A DNA stretch of 39,066 nucleotides from Acidobacteriota bacterium (GTDB taxonomy: Bacteria > Acidobacteriota > Terriglobia > Terriglobales > Acidobacteriaceae), in contig QHZR01000018.1 of the NCBI GenBank assembly GCA_003224755.1, positions 1 through 39,066 on the forward strand. Reading direction: 5' to 3'. The notes beneath the pieces were generated by a model. That model saw only the letters and a program-made list of their open reading frames with translations, had not been told where the DNA came from and made no database searches. Shown here piece after piece: positions 30,468 to 38,765 of the stretch; the first letter of the stretch is position 1, and every line of letters starts with the position of its first letter. Both the position numbers and the translations under genes were made by a program.

Positions 30468-30487
30468 CCGAGCAGTCGGTTTTCAAA
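30468..30487 (+). terminator. weak terminator-like hairpin
   Basis: ACCGA pairs with TCGGT around GCAG, followed by TTTC. It stands in the space between two convergent genes, about 155 bases after the hydrolase stop. The stem is only five pairs. Confidence 0.25.
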
Positions 30488-30554
30488 AAATCGGCATCGC
30501 GCCTGCGGCATTCCACAACCTTTCCACAGGGCGATACTGGCAGCCAGAACCCAT

Positions 30555-31925
30555 TTACTCGTCCATCCCACCTGCACCACCGGCCAAGGACTCGAATCGA
30601 GTCGAACTCTTTAGAAATGCCAGTTTCACCGTCCCCGTAGGTCCGTTGCGCTGCTTGCGGATGATCAACTCGGCGATGCCTTCGAGATCAGGATTATCAG
30701 GCTTATAGACCTCTTCGCGAAAAATGAACGCCACAACATCAGCATCTTGCTCGATAGATCCGGATTCGCGGAGATCGGCAAGTTGCGGTCGGTGATCGCC
30801 TGATCCTCGGCTCTCAGGCGCACGGCTGAGCTGGGAGAGGGCAACGACAGGAACCTGCAATTCCTTGGCCAGCGCTTTCAATCCTCGGGAAATCGCCGAT
30901 ACTTCCTGAGTGCGGTTCTCATACCGCTTGCCACCACCAGACATAAGCTGCAAGTAATCGACAAGAATCAGATCAAGCGCGCCTTTCGACTGCTGCAGGC
31001 GCCTTGCTTTTGCCCTCATTTCGCTCACTGTAATGCCGGGTGTGTCGTCGACGAAAATAGGAGCCTGGCTCAGGTTTTCAAGCGCCTGCCCGATCTTGCG
31101 CATGTCATCTTGCCATAGAGAGCCTGTGCGGAACTTGTGCGCATCCACCCGGGCGACGGAGCACAGCATTCTTTGCAGCAATGCTTCCTTCGACATTTCA
31201 AGCGAGAACACCGCTACGGTCTTAGCGTCTGTGATCGAAGCGTTTTCCGCAATATTCATAGCGAATGAAGTCTTACCCATCGACGGACGACCCGCGATTA
31301 TAATCAGGTCCGACTTTTGAAACCCGCTGGTCTTTTCATCAAGATCAGGATAATGGGTCTCAAGACCAGTGATGCGACGACCGCGCTGCAACAGGGCGTC
31401 CACCGATCCGAACGATTCGCGGACGATCTCCGAGACTCCCATGAAGCCGCGTCCAATGCGCTTTTCCGAAAGCTGAAAAATCTGCGCTTCGGTATCGTTC
31501 AGGATTTCTTCCGCAGAATCACCCTGCTCGGACGCGCGGGCGATAGCGGCGGTGGCGGTGTGAATAAGCCCGCGCAGCAAAGACTTGTCGCGGACAATCC
31601 TGATGTAATGCTCAATGCTTGGCCGATCAGGGACGCCGTCGAGCAGCCCGGTAACGTAAGCCGCGCCGCCGATAGTTGCGAGTTCGCCGTTTCTGCCCAG
31701 TTCCTCCGCCAGCGTGATCAAATCAATGGAGCGCGAGGAATCGGCAAGATCCACCATGCGCGAGTAAATACGCCGGTGTGAATCAAGCAGAAAGTCCTCG
31801 GGCTTGAGGTGCTCGGCAGCCTGGTTGTAGGAAAGATTGTCGAGAAGAATCGCGCCGAGGATCGAGCGCTCAGCTTCTATGTTTGCCGGAAGCGCTTGCG
31901 CGGAAATGTAATCAGTCGTGGCCAC
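30555..31925 (-). CDS. dnaB: replicative DNA helicase DnaB
   Basis: This is the hexameric helicase that opens the replication fork. The 456-residue protein starts with GTG 31925 (MATTDYISAQALPANIEAER). The N-terminal helical domain (SILGAILLDNLSYNQAAEHL) precedes the RecA core with Walker A GRPSMGKTSFAMNIAEN, FSLEMSKEALLQRM, LDLILVDYLQLMSGGGK (Walker B) and LSQLSRAPESR. The C-terminal part includes LADLRESGSIEQDADVVAF and IRKQRNGPTGTVKLAFL. No intein is present, although DnaB is a frequent intein host. The usual companion rplI is not adjacent. Confidence 0.97.
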   Translation of the reverse strand: MATTDYISAQALPANIEAERSILGAILLDNLSYNQAAEHLKPEDFLLDSHRRIYSRMVDLADSSRSIDLITLAEELGRNGELATIGGAAYVTGLLDGVPDRPSIEHYIRIVRDKSLLRGLIHTATAAIARASEQGDSAEEILNDTEAQIFQLSEKRIGRGFMGVSEIVRESFGSVDALLQRGRRITGLETHYPDLDEKTSGFQKSDLIIIAGRPSMGKTSFAMNIAENASITDAKTVAVFSLEMSKEALLQRMLCSVARVDAHKFRTGSLWQDDMRKIGQALENLSQAPIFVDDTPGITVSEMRAKARRLQQSKGALDLILVDYLQLMSGGGKRYENRTQEVSAISRGLKALAKELQVPVVALSQLSRAPESRGSGDHRPQLADLRESGSIEQDADVVAFIFREEVYKPDNPDLEGIAELIIRKQRNGPTGTVKLAFLKSSTRFESLAGGAGGMDE

Positions 31926-32121
31926 TTAAATTGTTTTGGTTTCTTCTGCGGGAAATTTCAACCAAAGCGAAGCTGATAGTATGCGCAGAGACGTTGTGGA
32001 TGGCGTGTAGATGTATTGGAAAACGATTCCCAAATTATTTTTTCCCGGATGGACGATTGCAGACATAAATGTGTGGCGAGTCTTCAGGAAAAAGTATATG
32101 GCGAATAGGAGGCGAACATCA

Positions 32122-32190
32122 ATGCCGAAGGTGCGCACGTTTGTCGTGGCGACGTTGTTTGCAACGTCTCCGGCGCCGCGTAAGACGTAG
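32122..32190 (+). CDS. 22-codon open frame with strong ribosome-binding site
   Basis: AGGAGG ends nine bases before ATG 32122, which opens a frame reading MPKVRTFVVATLFATSPAP and ending RKT before TAG. The beginning resembles a signal peptide start (basic residues, then VVATLFATS). It may be the stump of a secreted-protein gene cut by the palindromic repeats into which it runs, or a leader peptide. The ribosome-binding site is the main evidence. Confidence 0.3.
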   Translation: MPKVRTFVVATLFATSPAPRKT

Positions 32191-32202
32191 CAAGCTACGT
32201 CT
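32151..32202. repeat. two adjacent related palindromes
   Basis: GACGTTG (32151-32157) pairs with CAACGTC (32162-32168) around four bases. AGACGTAGC (32183-32191) pairs with GCTACGTCT (32194-32202) around AA. The two share the GACGT/ACGTC ends and stand 14 bases apart, like paired REP sequences. Confidence 0.65.
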
Positions 32203-32258
32203 CGACCATAGGCGTAATTTGGAAATGGCTGAACCTTGAGAGTTAGCAGTTAAAAAAG

Positions 32259-32293
32259 AAATGCGGTCCGGGCCAGCCACCCAGACCGCATTT
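32259..32293 (-). terminator. strong intrinsic terminator on the minus strand
   Basis: AAATGCGGTC (32259-32268) pairs perfectly with GACCGCATTT (32284-32293), with a 15-base loop that can itself pair through GGCC. On the minus strand the stem is followed by CTTTTTTAA. It would end a transcript coming from between 32294 and 32976, where I recognise no protein gene. Confidence 0.7.
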
Positions 32294-32660
32294 GCTATGC
32301 GTGAATCTCACCGCTGCCTTGCCGCGCTCTCGCGCCAGCCCCATTCCAGCGATGCTTGGCAAACGCCAGTCTGGTCCCGACACTCAGCCGCGGCGGCGCA
32401 TCCGCGCCCGAAAACGCGTTTGCATCCGATCACGTGATTGGTCGCAGTCCCGCCATGCGAGACCGTTTCTGAGGAGGCCGCAACGCCCGGGTGCCCACAA
32501 CGCTTTCACGTTTCTGGGGACCTCGGCAGATCGTCCCTAAGAATTGCCTCGGTAGATCCGTCTGACTTGCCGTGCGCGAACCTTTCGGCCCGCTCACCAA
32601 GTTTTCAGATCCGCCTTGGCAAACTCCTCGGAAAAACTGCCGCAGAACCAACCTTGCGCG
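32294..32660 (-). ncRNA. possible structured noncoding RNA upstream of the terminator
   Basis: The strong minus-strand terminator implies a minus-strand transcript here. Small GC hairpins are visible, for example GGCGC/GCGCC at 32395-32408 and GCGC-GAGA-GCGC near 32327, and GAGGAG/CTCCTC elements about 150 bases apart (32624-32631 and 32469-32476). I could not match the stretch to tmRNA, RNase P RNA, SRP RNA or 6S RNA by their conserved segments. Extent and identity are uncertain. Confidence 0.25.
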
Positions 32661-32976
32661 ATCACTGGCAGCGTGACGTTCACGCCTGCAGTGAAAACAC
32701 TTTCGCGCATCTAGAAAACATTCACAATCGGAAATCGCTTTGCTGCTGTGCGAAAGCTGTGGACGGCGAAACTTGCTTGTGGAAGATGGCGGAAAAAGCG
32801 GATGAAATTTCAGTGCCAGTGGGAGCGGGAAACAGGACAGCCTTGGATATTGCTGATTCCGCATTGGATATATGCATCGACAGCGATGTTCTCGGCGAAT
32901 AAAATCACTTGTGTAGCGATTCGATGCTGCACGCAGGCTCTATCCGCCGAGTTGCGGAGGGGCACTGGAGGACATC

Positions 32977-33891
32977 GTGAGTCTCACTCCGATTGGCGTT
33001 CCACGACACAAAATTACCGTCGCATCTCTTAAAGAAAAGAAACTTCAACACGAGCCCATCAGTTGCCTGACCGCGTACGACTACTCGAGTGCGCGGCTGG
33101 TGGATGAAGCTGATATTGACATCGTCCTGGTCGGCGATTCTCTGGCCATGACTATGCTGGGCCACGAAAATACGCTGTCGCTCACGGTAGATGAAATGCT
33201 TCATCACGTGAAGGCAGCTCGCCGTGGGACGAGCAAGGCACTGCTCATCGCTGATATGCCTTATGGATCATTCCACGTGAGCTCTGAGGATGCGGTACGC
33301 AATGCAACGCGCTTCGTAAAAGAAGGTGGCGCGGAGATGGTGAAGGTCGAGGGCGGCGACAAACGCGCGGACCTGATTCGGCGAATAATTGATGCCGAAA
33401 TACCTGTCGCAGGACACATCGGCCTTACGCCGCAGTCGGTAAACCGCATGGGCGGCTTTAAGGTGCAAGGCAAGTCTCTGTCGGATATTGAGCAACTCAT
33501 GCGTGATGCTACAGCGCTCGACCGCGCAGGCGTGGCCTGCATTTTTCTGGAAGGAATCCCACGCGAGGTCGCTGAAATGGTCACCAACGAGGTTGCCGCG
33601 CCGACGATTGGAATCGGCGCCGGTCCCGGCTGCGACGGTCAAGTGCTGGTCTTTCATGACATTCTGAATCTAACTTTTGGCGCGCCGGCTAAGTTCGTCC
33701 GCCGCTATGGAGACGCTGCGGCCGAGATCACGCATGCGGTGCAGGCGTACCGGGCGGATGTGACATCCCGAAAGTATCCGGCTGATGGTGAGTCGTATCA
33801 CTTGTCAGCTGAGACAAAGCGGGCTTTGGAACTGCTGCTGGAGCGGAAACGCGCGATGCGTGGACGAAGGCAGATTACAGCGGTGGAGTGA
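32977..33891 (+). CDS. panB: 3-methyl-2-oxobutanoate hydroxymethyltransferase
   Basis: PanB makes ketopantoate from ketoisovalerate and methylenetetrahydrofolate, the first step to pantothenate and coenzyme A. The start is GTG 32977, with GGAGG five bases upstream. The 304-residue chain has ISCLTAYDYSSARLVDEADI, VLVGDSLAMTMLGHENTLSL (Mg-binding Asp), LLIADMPYGSFHVS, MVKVEGGD, VAGHIGLTPQSVNRMGGFKV and IGIGAGPGCDGQVLVFHDIL. A C-terminal extension of about 30 basic residues (LLLERKRAMRGRRQ) goes beyond the minimal fold. PanC is not adjacent. Confidence 0.96.
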   Translation: MSLTPIGVPRHKITVASLKEKKLQHEPISCLTAYDYSSARLVDEADIDIVLVGDSLAMTMLGHENTLSLTVDEMLHHVKAARRGTSKALLIADMPYGSFHVSSEDAVRNATRFVKEGGAEMVKVEGGDKRADLIRRIIDAEIPVAGHIGLTPQSVNRMGGFKVQGKSLSDIEQLMRDATALDRAGVACIFLEGIPREVAEMVTNEVAAPTIGIGAGPGCDGQVLVFHDILNLTFGAPAKFVRRYGDAAAEITHAVQAYRADVTSRKYPADGESYHLSAETKRALELLLERKRAMRGRRQITAVE

Positions 33892-33902
33892 AAACGACTA
33901 AG

Positions 33903-34111
33903 TCATTCCAGCTCTTTTCGCGCGTTGACACGGCGCTCCGCAATGAGTTCCTCTACTAGTGATGTGCCTGGCTTAATGTTATTTGGAACACGAGATGATC
34001 ACCCGGATGAAGTCCCAGGGCCTTCCTAACCTTGGCAGCAATTACCACGCGTCCATCGTCACCCAGCCGCGCACGACCTTCGGTGTAATCACAAAGTTTC
34101 CCCTCAGACGA
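33903..34111 (-). pseudogene. remnant of an AbrB/MazE-family antitoxin
   Basis: One minus-strand frame reads ARLGDDGRVVIAAKVRKALG, then LHPGDHLVFQIT, the AbrB/SpoVT fold (normal form GRVVIPAKVRKALGL). It stops at 33956. The next frame continues IKPGTSLVEELIAERRVNAR and KELE to TGA 33903-33905, like the toxin-binding tail of such antitoxins. A single-base shift near 33980 separates the two. The 5' end has no usable in-frame start either: a TGA at 34112-34114 closes the frame. No PIN toxin gene lies beside it. It is a dead antitoxin of the same fold as VapB at 9366. Confidence 0.6.
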
Positions 34112-34135
34112 TCATCGGCAAAACGTTTCTGATGT

Positions 34136-35275
34136 TCAGTGCTTCAGTCCCAGCGCCTCCACCGTCACTTCATCAGGCGTGTTCGGACCCTCTCTTGGCC
34201 CGTTAACGACACCAAAGCCTTTGCCGCCGTCACGGCCGCCAAAGTCCCACATGTTCCATCCGATGCCGTAGCCTTCTAAGATTGTGCGAACATCGTGTAG
34301 CCATCGGGCGCGGTCCTGCGGATCGGAAGCCCTGCGGAATACGCCAAATTCGTTGCAGGTTAGCGGAACATTCCAATGCTTGGCCCACTCGGCTGCTTGG
34401 CCAATTTCAATGGCGATGCGGTTTGCGTCCCAATGATCGAGGCCGTACCGAAGAACTTGCAGACGGTTATACGCGTCGGGTTCACTCGCGGCGACCTTTT
34501 GCGCCGTTCCCAAATTCGCCGGATACGCCAGCTTGCTCTCGAAGTGCCAATAGTTCGCGCCCCAAGTTGCGCCCTGATGAGTGAACGTGTGGGGATCATA
34601 AAAATGGAAGTTGTAAATGACGTTAGGATCGGGCAGAGGTGTAAGCACCAGCAGGTCCTCGACGTCTGACCAGTTTGCCCCGGCGGCGATGATTGTGTGC
34701 TGTGGCGCACCCTCACGTATTGCAGCCGCAAGTTTCGCCTGCACGCCCACCCAGCGATAGCGGTCGCGGAACTCCGGTTCGTTTAAAACTTCGAAATAGA
34801 CCATTTCCGGGTCGCAGGTGGAATAATGCTGTGCAATCGCCCGCCAGTAATCTGAGAACTGCTCGACCGAGTCATCGTGCTGCACCAGCCGCGCCTTAAA
34901 CTCGCTCTCGGGATGCATGTCAATGATTACAGCGAGGCCGTGATCGAGAATCATTTTGATGGCTGCATCGAGATATCCAAGATAGTCAGGCGGCAGATGG
35001 TCGGCCATGTTGTGCCGCATCATGGGCTCGGGATTCACGCTGAGGCGGATGTGATCAAAGCCCATGGATTTGACCAAGGCAACGTCGTCCGCCGTGACCC
35101 AGGTTTCGAGATGCTCTCTGGTGTAGCCCTTGGGATCGTAGACCTGCGCAAACCACTCACTGAAGTTGATGCCATGGCGAAGGTGTGCGGCGCGGCGCTG
35201 GGCAAGAGAAGAGTTGGACTGAGCAATAGAGGCGATCGAGAAGAGCAGGGCGAATAAGAGAATAAATTTGCGCAT
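34136..35275 (-). CDS. secreted glycoside hydrolase family 5 (cellulase-type)
   Basis: This is an exported beta-glycanase, probably acting on cellulose, mannan or a related polysaccharide. I start it at ATG 35275 (MRKFILLFALLFSIASIAQS), a proper signal peptide; a longer open frame upstream runs through repeat DNA and is not credible. The 379 residues have the GH5 pattern: GINFSEWFAQ, VKSMGFDHIRLSVNP, LDHGLAVIIDMHPESEF, the acid/base Glu in VYFEVLNEPEF, YNFHFYDPHTFTHQGA, and the nucleophile Glu in VPLTCNEFGVFRR. The ending IGWNMWDFGG is typical too. It follows the iorB-type gene by about 70 bases on the same strand. Confidence 0.9.
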   Translation of the reverse strand: MRKFILLFALLFSIASIAQSNSSLAQRRAAHLRHGINFSEWFAQVYDPKGYTREHLETWVTADDVALVKSMGFDHIRLSVNPEPMMRHNMADHLPPDYLGYLDAAIKMILDHGLAVIIDMHPESEFKARLVQHDDSVEQFSDYWRAIAQHYSTCDPEMVYFEVLNEPEFRDRYRWVGVQAKLAAAIREGAPQHTIIAAGANWSDVEDLLVLTPLPDPNVIYNFHFYDPHTFTHQGATWGANYWHFESKLAYPANLGTAQKVAASEPDAYNRLQVLRYGLDHWDANRIAIEIGQAAEWAKHWNVPLTCNEFGVFRRASDPQDRARWLHDVRTILEGYGIGWNMWDFGGRDGGKGFGVVNGPREGPNTPDEVTVEALGLKH

Positions 35276-35282
35276 TGTCTTG

Positions 35283-35350
35283 GGTTTCGAGTGTCGAGTT
35301 TCAACTTTCGAGTAGTTTGCCGCGAAACTGGAAACACGAAACTTGAAACT
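35283..35350. repeat. inverted repeat of heptamer units between iorB-type gene and GH5
   Basis: Arms at 35283-35310 and 35323-35350 match at 22 of 28 positions as an inverted repeat with a 12-base loop. On the minus strand the first arm is AGTTTCA, AGTTTCG, TGTTTCC, AGTTTCG and the second is CGAAAGT-type and CTCGAAA-type units. The element fills the junction exactly, from the stop codon of one gene to eight bases before the start of the next. Confidence 0.65.
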
Positions 35351-37466
35351 AGGTTTGAATCGGCAGCGCCCTGATCCGCTTCTTCGTCGCCGCATAGATC
35401 GCGCTGCACAACGCTGGCGCAAGCGGCGGCACTGGAGGCTCGCCCGCGCCCGATGGCGGTTCAGTGCTGGACACAAAGTGAGCTTCAATTATCGGCGCTT
35501 CACTCATGCGAATCGGCTCGTAATCGTTAAAGTTGCTCTGCATGACCCGGCCATTCTCAATCGTGATCTGCGCGCGCAGTGCATTCGTCAAGCCGTAAAT
35601 GACTGCGCTATGGATCTGTTGATCGAGGATGTTAGGATTCACGACCTGTCCGCAATCGATTGCCGCAAGTACGCGGTGCACTCGCGGTCCGTCCTTCTCG
35701 ATGGAAATTTCGACAACCTCGGCGGCGTAGGAACTGAAGCATCCGAAGCAGGCAATGCCGCGATGGCGCCCGGGCGGAAGCGGCTTCTTCCACTCGGCTT
35801 TGTCGGCCGCAAGCTGCAGAACCCGGCGCAAACGCGAAGTATGCCACGTTGCGTCGAAATATTTGACGTCGGAGTCTTCCGTCAGCAGATGCAAACGATA
35901 TTCGAGCGGATCTTTTCCGGCAGATGCCGCTAATTCATCTATGAAGCTTTCACTGGCAAATGCCATTTGCAGCGCATATACAGAACGCATCCAGCCGAGC
36001 GGCACCGGCGTTTCCGTGATTACGTATTCAAGCGCAACGTTCGGGACGGGATAAATGAATGAGCACTCGTCCGGAAAGTCGGCATCCACGCCTTGCACCG
36101 ACTGCGAGCCTTTTTGTCCATTGATGGAAGGGCCGATGATGCGATGGGTGAACGCAATCGGCCAGCCATTGGCGTCCAAAGTTGCGCTGAGTTTATGCAG
36201 GCTTACTGGACGATACGTCGAGCAGCGCATGTCATCTTCACGCGTCCAAGTGATCTTCACGGGCGCATTGATCGCTTTCGACAGCAGCGCGGCCTCGACG
36301 GCATAGTCGTGCTCGAGTCGCCGCCCAAAGCCTCCTCCGATCAGCGTGACATTGACCTTCACCTGGTCGGGTTTTAATCCGATGAGCGGAGCAATTGTGT
36401 CGCGACAATCTTGCGGAACCTGCGTGGGCGCCCAGATTTCACATTCTGTGCCGCGAAAATGTGCAGTGGAGTTACCGGGCTCCATGGGGGCGTGTGCCAT
36501 GAACGGCAGCTCGTAGATGGCTTCGATCTTCCGACCGTCGGCCTTTGAAACGTCACCCACTGAAAAGAACTTCACCGCTTTCGATTCATCGGCATTGTGA
36601 AGCGAGTCAGAAATGGACTTCGAGTTCAGGTCTTTGTGGGGGCCTTCGTCCCAGGTGACTTTCAGCGCGCGCCGCGCTTTGATCGCGTTCCAGGTGCTGT
36701 CGGCAACCACCGCGATTGCCGAATCGCTGATCTTGTCAACAAAGGTGACGCCCGGCATTTGCTTGGCCGCAGCAGCGTCGAAATCGGCGACTTTGCCGCC
36801 AATGACCTCGCAGCGCGCGAGCGCTGCGTATTTCATCCCGGGTACGCGGAAGTCAATTCCGTACACTGCTGAGCCGTTCACTTTCGACGGCGTGTCGAGG
36901 CGCGGCGTAGATTTCCCTACAATCTTGTAGCCGCCAGTTTTAAGCTGAGCACGATCCGGAATCGGGAGTTTGCCTGCGGCGGTTGCCAACTCGCCATAGC
37001 TGAGCTTGCGCCCAGACGCGGCATGAATTACAAAACTGCTGTTAGCCTTGCAGTTTTCGCGAGGGACATTCCATTTTTGGGCGGCTGCACTGATCAGCAT
37101 CTCGCGCGCCTGGGCACCGGCCTTGCGCATCGGGTCCCAAGTGGTGCGAACGCTGGCGCTGCCGCCGGTAGTCTGATCTCCGAAGAGCGTGCTGGCGCCG
37201 GCTTGCTCGATGGCGATCTGCTTCCAGTCGGCTTCGAGCTCTTCGGCGAGAATCATGGGCAGCGAGGTTCGCACCCCCTGGCCCATCTCCGAGCGGGCGA
37301 CCACTATCGTGATTTTGCCTTCAGGAGTGATCGTCAGATATGCGTTGGGAGAAAATGCGCCTTCTGCCTCCGCCTGTCCGCGCGAGGGCAGATAAATGCC
37401 GATGACCAGTCCCGCTCCCGCCGCCGTGGAGGTTTTGAGAAACCCCCGCCTGGAAAGCGCCGTCAC
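35349..37466 (-). CDS. iorB: molybdopterin-binding subunit, isoquinoline 1-oxidoreductase type
   Basis: This is the large subunit of a xanthine-oxidase-family molybdoenzyme that hydroxylates N-heterocycles or oxidises aldehydes. The start is GTG 37466, overlapping the small-subunit stop as GTGA. The 705-residue protein opens with a twin-arginine signal ([16 protein letters not shown]), so the complex is exported folded. Molybdopterin-site segments are [54 protein letters not shown] and the active-site Glu in [14 protein letters not shown]. It needs the cofactor made by the moeA, moaC and mogA products encoded 18-23 kb away. The true substrate cannot be read from sequence. Confidence 0.92.
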   Translation of the reverse strand: MTALSRRGFLKTSTAAGAGLVIGIYLPSRGQAEAEGAFSPNAYLTITPEGKITIVVARSEMGQGVRTSLPMILAEELEADWKQIAIEQAGASTLFGDQTTGGSASVRTTWDPMRKAGAQAREMLISAAAQKWNVPRENCKANSSFVIHAASGRKLSYGELATAAGKLPIPDRAQLKTGGYKIVGKSTPRLDTPSKVNGSAVYGIDFRVPGMKYAALARCEVIGGKVADFDAAAAKQMPGVTFVDKISDSAIAVVADSTWNAIKARRALKVTWDEGPHKDLNSKSISDSLHNADESKAVKFFSVGDVSKADGRKIEAIYELPFMAHAPMEPGNSTAHFRGTECEIWAPTQVPQDCRDTIAPLIGLKPDQVKVNVTLIGGGFGRRLEHDYAVEAALLSKAINAPVKITWTREDDMRCSTYRPVSLHKLSATLDANGWPIAFTHRIIGPSINGQKGSQSVQGVDADFPDECSFIYPVPNVALEYVITETPVPLGWMRSVYALQMAFASESFIDELAASAGKDPLEYRLHLLTEDSDVKYFDATWHTSRLRRVLQLAADKAEWKKPLPPGRHRGIACFGCFSSYAAEVVEISIEKDGPRVHRVLAAIDCGQVVNPNILDQQIHSAVIYGLTNALRAQITIENGRVMQSNFNDYEPIRMSEAPIIEAHFVSSTEPPSGAGEPPVPPLAPALCSAIYAATKKRIRALPIQT

Positions 37467-37924
37467 TTCGCACCTCCAGCGGCTCGGTGAATTGCCTTCC
37501 TGATTCGATCGTAAGTTCCGCAGCGGCAGATGTTCGCCGCCATGAATTCCGTGATCTGCGCGTCGGTGGGATGCGGCGTCTTTGCCAGCAGTGCGGATGC
37601 CGCCATGATCTGTCCGCTCTGGCAATATCCGCATTGCGGAACGTCCTCCGCAATCCAGGCCTTCTGCAATGCGTGAAGGCCATTCGCGCCGAGACCTTCG
37701 ATTGTTGTGATGTTCTTTCCTGCGGCTTGCGAAACAGGCATGGTACACGAGCGAGTCAGCGCACCGTTTACATGGACACTGCATGCGCCGCAGTATCCCG
37801 CGCCGCAGCCGAACTTGGTGCCGGTGAGTTCTAGGCTGTCGCGGAGGACCCAAAGCAGGGGGGTGTCAGCTTCAACGTCCACGTTCTTCGAGGTGCCATT
37901 GACGCGCAGGCTGAAATTGGCCAT
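37463..37924 (-). CDS. iorA: 2Fe-2S subunit, isoquinoline 1-oxidoreductase type
   Basis: This is the small electron-transfer subunit of the same molybdoenzyme. With the start at ATG 37924 it has 153 residues; an ATG at 37942 would add six. The N-terminal plant-type 2Fe-2S site uses Cys40, 45, 48 and 60 ([16 protein letters not shown]). The C-terminal four-helix site uses Cys98, 101, 133 and 135 (QCGYCQSGQ and ICRCGTY). It has no signal of its own and would be exported bound to the Tat-tagged large subunit. A membrane cytochrome c partner, usual for this family, is not adjacent. Confidence 0.93.
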   Translation of the reverse strand: MANFSLRVNGTSKNVDVEADTPLLWVLRDSLELTGTKFGCGAGYCGACSVHVNGALTRSCTMPVSQAAGKNITTIEGLGANGLHALQKAWIAEDVPQCGYCQSGQIMAASALLAKTPHPTDAQITEFMAANICRCGTYDRIRKAIHRAAGGAK

Positions 37925-38008
37925 GGGGAAAACCAAGAACATCCTAGATCAATTTGCATCGGAGGGAAAATAGCGGCAATAACCAGGTGACCATTCGCAA
38001 CCGCCGAT

Positions 38009-38623
38009 ATGTGCAAATCTGTGCTGCGGGTCAGTGATGGTACTGTGCTCGGCACCTTTGCCGCGGGACAAAGGCCAAATGGCGTGGCCTTTGACGGTAC
38101 CAATATCTGGGTCACAAATTTGCCGTCCAGTGTGAGCAAGCTGCGGGCCAGTGATGGCGCCATGCTCGGCACCTTCAGCGTGGGCCTATATCCAACCCAT
38201 ATTGCCTTTGACGGGCGCAATCTTTGGGTGACCAATACCAGCGTTAACACTGTGACAAAACTCCGGGCTAGTGACGGCGCTGTACTTGGAACTTTTACAG
38301 TGGGAGCAAACCCCAGAGGAATCGCTTTCGACGGGGAAAATGTCTGGATCGCGAGCTCCGGCAATAACACAGTGACTGAGCTGAGAGGGGCTGATGGCGC
38401 AATCCTTGGCACTTTCACCGTGGGACTGACTCCTTCAGGCGTGGTTTTTGACGGTGCAAAAATCTGGGTCGTGAATTTCGGGAGCAGCGACGTCATCAAA
38501 CTATCCAGAAAGGGCGTTCAGCTTGGAGTGTTCAACGTAGGATCTGGCCCTGAAGAGTGCGCCTTCGATGGAACCAGTATTTGGGTAGCGAACACGAACG
38601 CCGGCACGCTCTCTAAGCTGTAG
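38009..38623 (+). CDS. truncated beta-propeller repeat protein
   Basis: The protein of 204 residues consists of about five near-identical repeats of 40-42 residues, each with the pattern LRASDGAVLGTFTVG, NPRGIAFDG, and NVWVTNxxxNTVTK. These are YVTN/NHL-like propeller blades. There is no signal peptide and no room for a full ring of six to eight blades. The ATG at 38009 has no ribosome-binding site, and the frame is closed upstream by TGA at 37988. It is most likely the C-terminal part of a larger extracellular propeller whose 5' end was lost. It is divergent from the iorA-type gene, 85 bases away. Confidence 0.65.
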   Translation: MCKSVLRVSDGTVLGTFAAGQRPNGVAFDGTNIWVTNLPSSVSKLRASDGAMLGTFSVGLYPTHIAFDGRNLWVTNTSVNTVTKLRASDGAVLGTFTVGANPRGIAFDGENVWIASSGNNTVTELRGADGAILGTFTVGLTPSGVVFDGAKIWVVNFGSSDVIKLSRKGVQLGVFNVGSGPEECAFDGTSIWVANTNAGTLSKL

Positions 38624-38765
38624 GAAGGCCGGCAAGATGGTGGAACGGACGGCTGTGGCGCATTTTCAGCAGAACAACAGCACCAGATACGAAGTCAGCA
38701 GCTAGTACGACCTCAAACGGTTCCTTTTAGGAGACCATCTCTGAGAGGATTGGAGACTGTTCTTG

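Larger units (their letters stand above)
31926..32976. other. 1-kb stretch without a convincing protein gene
   Basis: The stretch runs between dnaB and panB. It holds a short plus-strand frame with a good ribosome-binding site (32122), two adjacent palindromes (32151-32202), a strong minus-strand terminator (32259-32293), and about 680 bases upstream of that terminator with several small GC hairpins. Open frames of up to 154 codons exist on both strands but lack coding character. A structured RNA on the minus strand is possible. Confidence 0.5.

Noticed and set aside
30500-30530. DnaA-box-like sequences (CATTCCACA, CTTTCCACA) near dnaB, possible replication origin
   Set aside because: They match TTATCCACA at only six or seven of nine positions, are few, and have no AT-rich unwinding region, dnaA or dnaN beside them.
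30555-31925. Intein or mini-intein in dnaB
   Set aside because: The Walker A and DYLQLM regions are uninterrupted and the total length of 456 residues is normal.
32500-32620. 6S RNA, suggested by TTGGTGAGC shared with the E. coli molecule
   Set aside because: The match is only nine bases and lies at the wrong place relative to any closing stem; no central bubble could be built around it.
32438-32902. A 154-codon plus-strand open frame upstream of panB
   Set aside because: It has no ribosome-binding site, no recognisable domain and irregular composition, and its Cys-rich stretches look random.
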